From Chrysomallon squamiferum (taxonomy: Eukaryota > Mollusca > Gastropoda > Neomphalida > Peltospiridae), in assembly GCA_012295275.1 (NCBI GenBank), contig CM022666.1, positions 4,535,387 through 4,599,386 of the forward strand: DNA of 64,000 nt. The letters are read 5' to 3'. The position numbers and the translations under genes are program-made. Below the pieces are notes generated by a model. It did not search any database. It was not told where the DNA came from and was given only the letters and a program-made list of their open reading frames with translations. Positions 61,225 to 64,000 of this stretch are shown here, piece by piece; position 1 is the first letter of the stretch, and every line of letters starts with the position of its first letter.

Positions 61225-63211
61225 ATGATACCAATTCGTCCTGTCCTTGCCATTTTTCTTATGGTACTAAACTTCATACTCATCAGTTTAATTGTATCTG
61301 GAACAGTAAAAGAATTTCTGAACAGAGAAACCAACTTGTTGTTTGATCGGGAACTGTGTGTGAAAATCTCGTGCAAACCAGGAGAAAACTGTTGTGATGA
61401 CAGATTTACGAAGAGAACCAGGAACAATACCATGTATTGTTGTTACAACGATGGAGAAAAAGTGATCAGTGAAATTATGAAAAAGGTAAATTCTATTTTA
61501 AATTCTAAAACAGATAAAAAATCATAAATACATTAAAAAGAAGAAAAAATAAGTATGAACTTAAGAAATAGGTAAATCCTGTATAAAGTTATTATAAAAA
61601 GTTAAGTTGATTACAAATGAAATTGAAAAAAAAAAAAAAAAATAAGAAAAAGATAAAGAATCCATATACGTTTAACAATATTTGAATTAAGAAAAAGGAG
61701 AAATTAATTGTGATGAAATATATTTATAAATTTAAAATTTATTATTATGGACGAGTTTCAAAGTGGTGATTAACATTCTTTTTAGAAACTGAGTGAAAGT
61801 CGAACAAAAGCTGAGAAATGTGGTAAGTTAACACATACACATGTATACACACAGACATACGAAAAAACACAAAGTCGCATAAACACAGATACACAAAGCA
61901 AATAATAAACATGAAACACACATACAAATTTCAAACCCAGACATGGACAATCCCACAAAATAAACACATAAAGAAACCCAGACATTTAAAACCCACAAAA
62001 AAAGACACATACACAAACCCAGACAGACAAACATACAAAAAACACAAATACACAAACCCAGACAGACAAACCCACAAAAAGACACATACACAAACCCAGA
62101 CACACAATCCCACAAAAAGACACATAAACAAACCCAGACAGACAAACCCACAAAAAGACACATACACAAAGAGAAACCAGACATATTTAAATATTCACAC
62201 AAGTGTTTATAATTTTGTATTTGTATGTACCTTTATTGTTAGTAAACAAAATAACCAACCTAGAATAAAATGAAAGAAACTATGTGAATGTTACATGTGT
62301 ACTTTATATATAATGTTCATATTTATATATATTAGAAAAGAAACTTAAGCAGATCAGAGATGTCGCTAATGAACTGAAGACACCGGCTCAGGTGAAGACA
62401 TCGGCTCATCTACAAATGGAACTGAATGCAACATATGACAAAGGTAAGAAAAAAACCCCAGTAGTACTAGTAGTAGTAGTTGTTGTGGAAGAGTAGTAGT
62501 ACTCAGTTAAAGTAGGTGATTTGGTAATAGATGTGGTAGTAGTAAATAGAAGTAACAGTAGTCGTTACTTAAAAAGTTGGTCTGGTAAACGAAGTAGTAG
62601 TAGTTATCACTTAGTTATTAGTAATGGTTAGAAAATAATAGTAGAAATTGTGATAACAACAATAATAGCAGTGCTACTAGTGATAATGTCAGTTATTCTG
62701 GTAAAGTAGTTAATAGCGGAAGTTTGTAGTTATAGAAATATATTAGTAATACTAACTACAACTGTTCACAATTTAAAATAGAAATATTATTTAAAAATCA
62801 TTTGTTCTTACTAACATTTCAGACAACCCAAAGCCTTTGATAAAATGGACGTCGTCTGGAAAAAGATCTTTTGTGAAAGGAGCTGCTGCTGTTGTCGCTG
62901 ACGGGATTCAAGTCAAACACGCTGCTTACTACTTCATATACAGCAACGTTTTATTCCATGCCAACCAAGTCAGAGAGCTAGAATACAATAGCCTGTATCA
63001 CTCAATTGAAAAAAATCCAAATAATGAAGTTCTCTACACAAATCTTCAGACAACATGCAAAGTAGGAAGATACAAGGAAGGTTTTGTTCCTTCCTACATT
63101 GGAGCTGTTTACAGCCTGAAAGCCAATGACACTGTAATGGTGAGAACATCACTTGTGAACAGAATTTTGAGAGATCCTGAGCCCACCTACTTTGGCCTGT
63201 ATATGCTGTAA
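61225..63211 (+). CDS. Gene C: TNF-superfamily ligand
   Basis: Exons 61225-61485, 61786-61822, 62336-62443 and 62823-63211 join in phases 0, 1, 1 to give 264 residues, a usual length for the family. Residues 6-26 form a membrane anchor after only five residues, so it is a type II protein or possibly secreted. A Cys-rich stretch follows (CVKISCKPGENCCDD, then MYCCY; residues 45-73), then a helical stalk (AEKCEKKLKQIRDVANELK). The TNF homology domain is about 137-264, with PLIKW, the YYFIYSNVLF strand (171-180) and C-terminal TYFGLYML. TNF ligands trimerise and signal through TNFR-type receptors; the receptor here is unknown. The start chosen is the ATG directly before the anchor. A specific vertebrate orthologue cannot be named. 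Confidence 0.88.
61860..62170. repeat. About 36-bp minisatellite in gene C
   Basis: The unit 'acaaacccagacagacaaac' plus 'ccacaaaaagacacatac' is repeated about seven times in the second intron of gene C. ORFs on both strands are artefacts. Confidence 0.85.
62455..62700. repeat. (AGT)-rich imperfect triplets
   Basis: AGT and AAT triplets in the third intron of gene C, no pure run. Confidence 0.7.
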
Positions 63212-63660
63212 AATCGTTTCGAGAGGCCTAAATTATAACTGTTAATGTATAATTTTCTGTATTACTTTTTTGTGATTGCTTGTTTGTGATGTTAATATAT
63301 ATTTCAAAATATAATTTATACAATTTTCTCCAACCAAGCAGCGCTAATTCATCATCTTGTACTGAAAATTGCTCTAATACTAGTGTTTTTAATTATTGCA
63401 TATTATTGTTATTACTTTATTACTTTATTACTTTATTTGTTTATTTTTCTAATTGTAAATAGGTATTTTATTTATAAAATTATTTTACTGTCGCTTCTTT
63501 TCTTTAGGGTTTTGTATCAGTTTTTACTAACGAACTTTTTTGTCTGAAGTAAGATAATTTATTATTAAAACAGATATAATAATAATAATCAGATAAAGAT
63601 TTAATTCGATTTAATGTTTTTTTTTTTTTTTAAATAAAGGTGGTATCTTTAACATTTTGT
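63212..63660 (+). other. Gene C 3' UTR with poly(A) signal
   Basis: AATAAA at 63633-63638 follows a T-rich tract and is the best signal after the stop codon. The remaining sequence to the window end shows no feature I can support. Confidence 0.6.
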
Positions 63661-64000
63661 ATTTATTTTTATACTTCTTACATTAATAATTAATTGTGCT
63701 ATTGGAAAATGGTTTAATATGTTGTTTTTTGATAATTGTAATACACTTTTTTTAGTCTTGTTGTCGATACATGTATTTTGAATAACAGTATATTAACAAT
63801 GAGGTGGAGGGAGTCCCTTTAAGAATTTTGGAGAATAAATATTTCTTCAAGTTCTGAGCTTTCTACCCAGAAATAGCTCGTCACAATCAGTAGTCGAAGC
63901 TTTTACCGAGAGAAAACATTATCCCTATTATTAACACACGGAATCAGAAAGTATTAATGCATTATTCTGTTGCAGATGTTGTTGTTGTTGATAATGAACA

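Overview
The window is animal genomic DNA. It is AT-rich, its genes are split by GT-AG introns, and it is dense in microsatellites, minisatellites and decayed transposon pieces. Codon use, calcium-binding EGF modules, a TNF-family ligand and a pogo/Tigger fossil all fit an invertebrate metazoan. I lean towards a mollusc or another lophotrochozoan, but nothing in the sequence proves it.

Layout: 1-9.1 kb is mostly repeats, with one 350-bp unexplained unique block (2.44-2.79 kb), two weak exon candidates and one ORF broken by an in-frame TGA (7.67-7.98 kb). Gene A lies on the minus strand: three exons between 21719 and 9122 encode a small type I membrane protein with an 11.8-kb first intron. Its start faces that of gene B across about 0.9 kb, which looks like a shared bidirectional promoter. 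Gene B is on the plus strand (24992-58461). I assembled 28 coding exons whose phases all agree and which give a 2157-residue protein. In order it has a signal peptide, a short ectodomain, TM1, a long acidic and proline-rich cytoplasmic loop, TM2, two EGF modules, three short Cys repeats, a large Cys-containing ectodomain, and TM3-TM7. I do not recognise it as a named family. Gene C (61225-63211, plus strand, 4 coding exons) is a TNF-superfamily ligand.

How they fit together: the first three exons of A and B have the same order, the same junction phases and similar sequence around the TM, so A and B look like head-to-head paralogues, with B carrying a very long extension. B displays TNF-receptor-like Cys repeats next door to a TNF ligand gene. 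A functional link is only a hypothesis.

Main points to check are: (1) the seven-pass model and the splice donor that overlaps a TAG stop at 34254; (2) an 83-bp tandem repeat that copies a real 5' splice site several times; (3) a GC-AG intron; (4) the divergent paralogue pair; (5) the Cys-rich stalk of the TNF ligand. All exon calls come from reading splice sites and frames by eye; no alignment or database search was possible.
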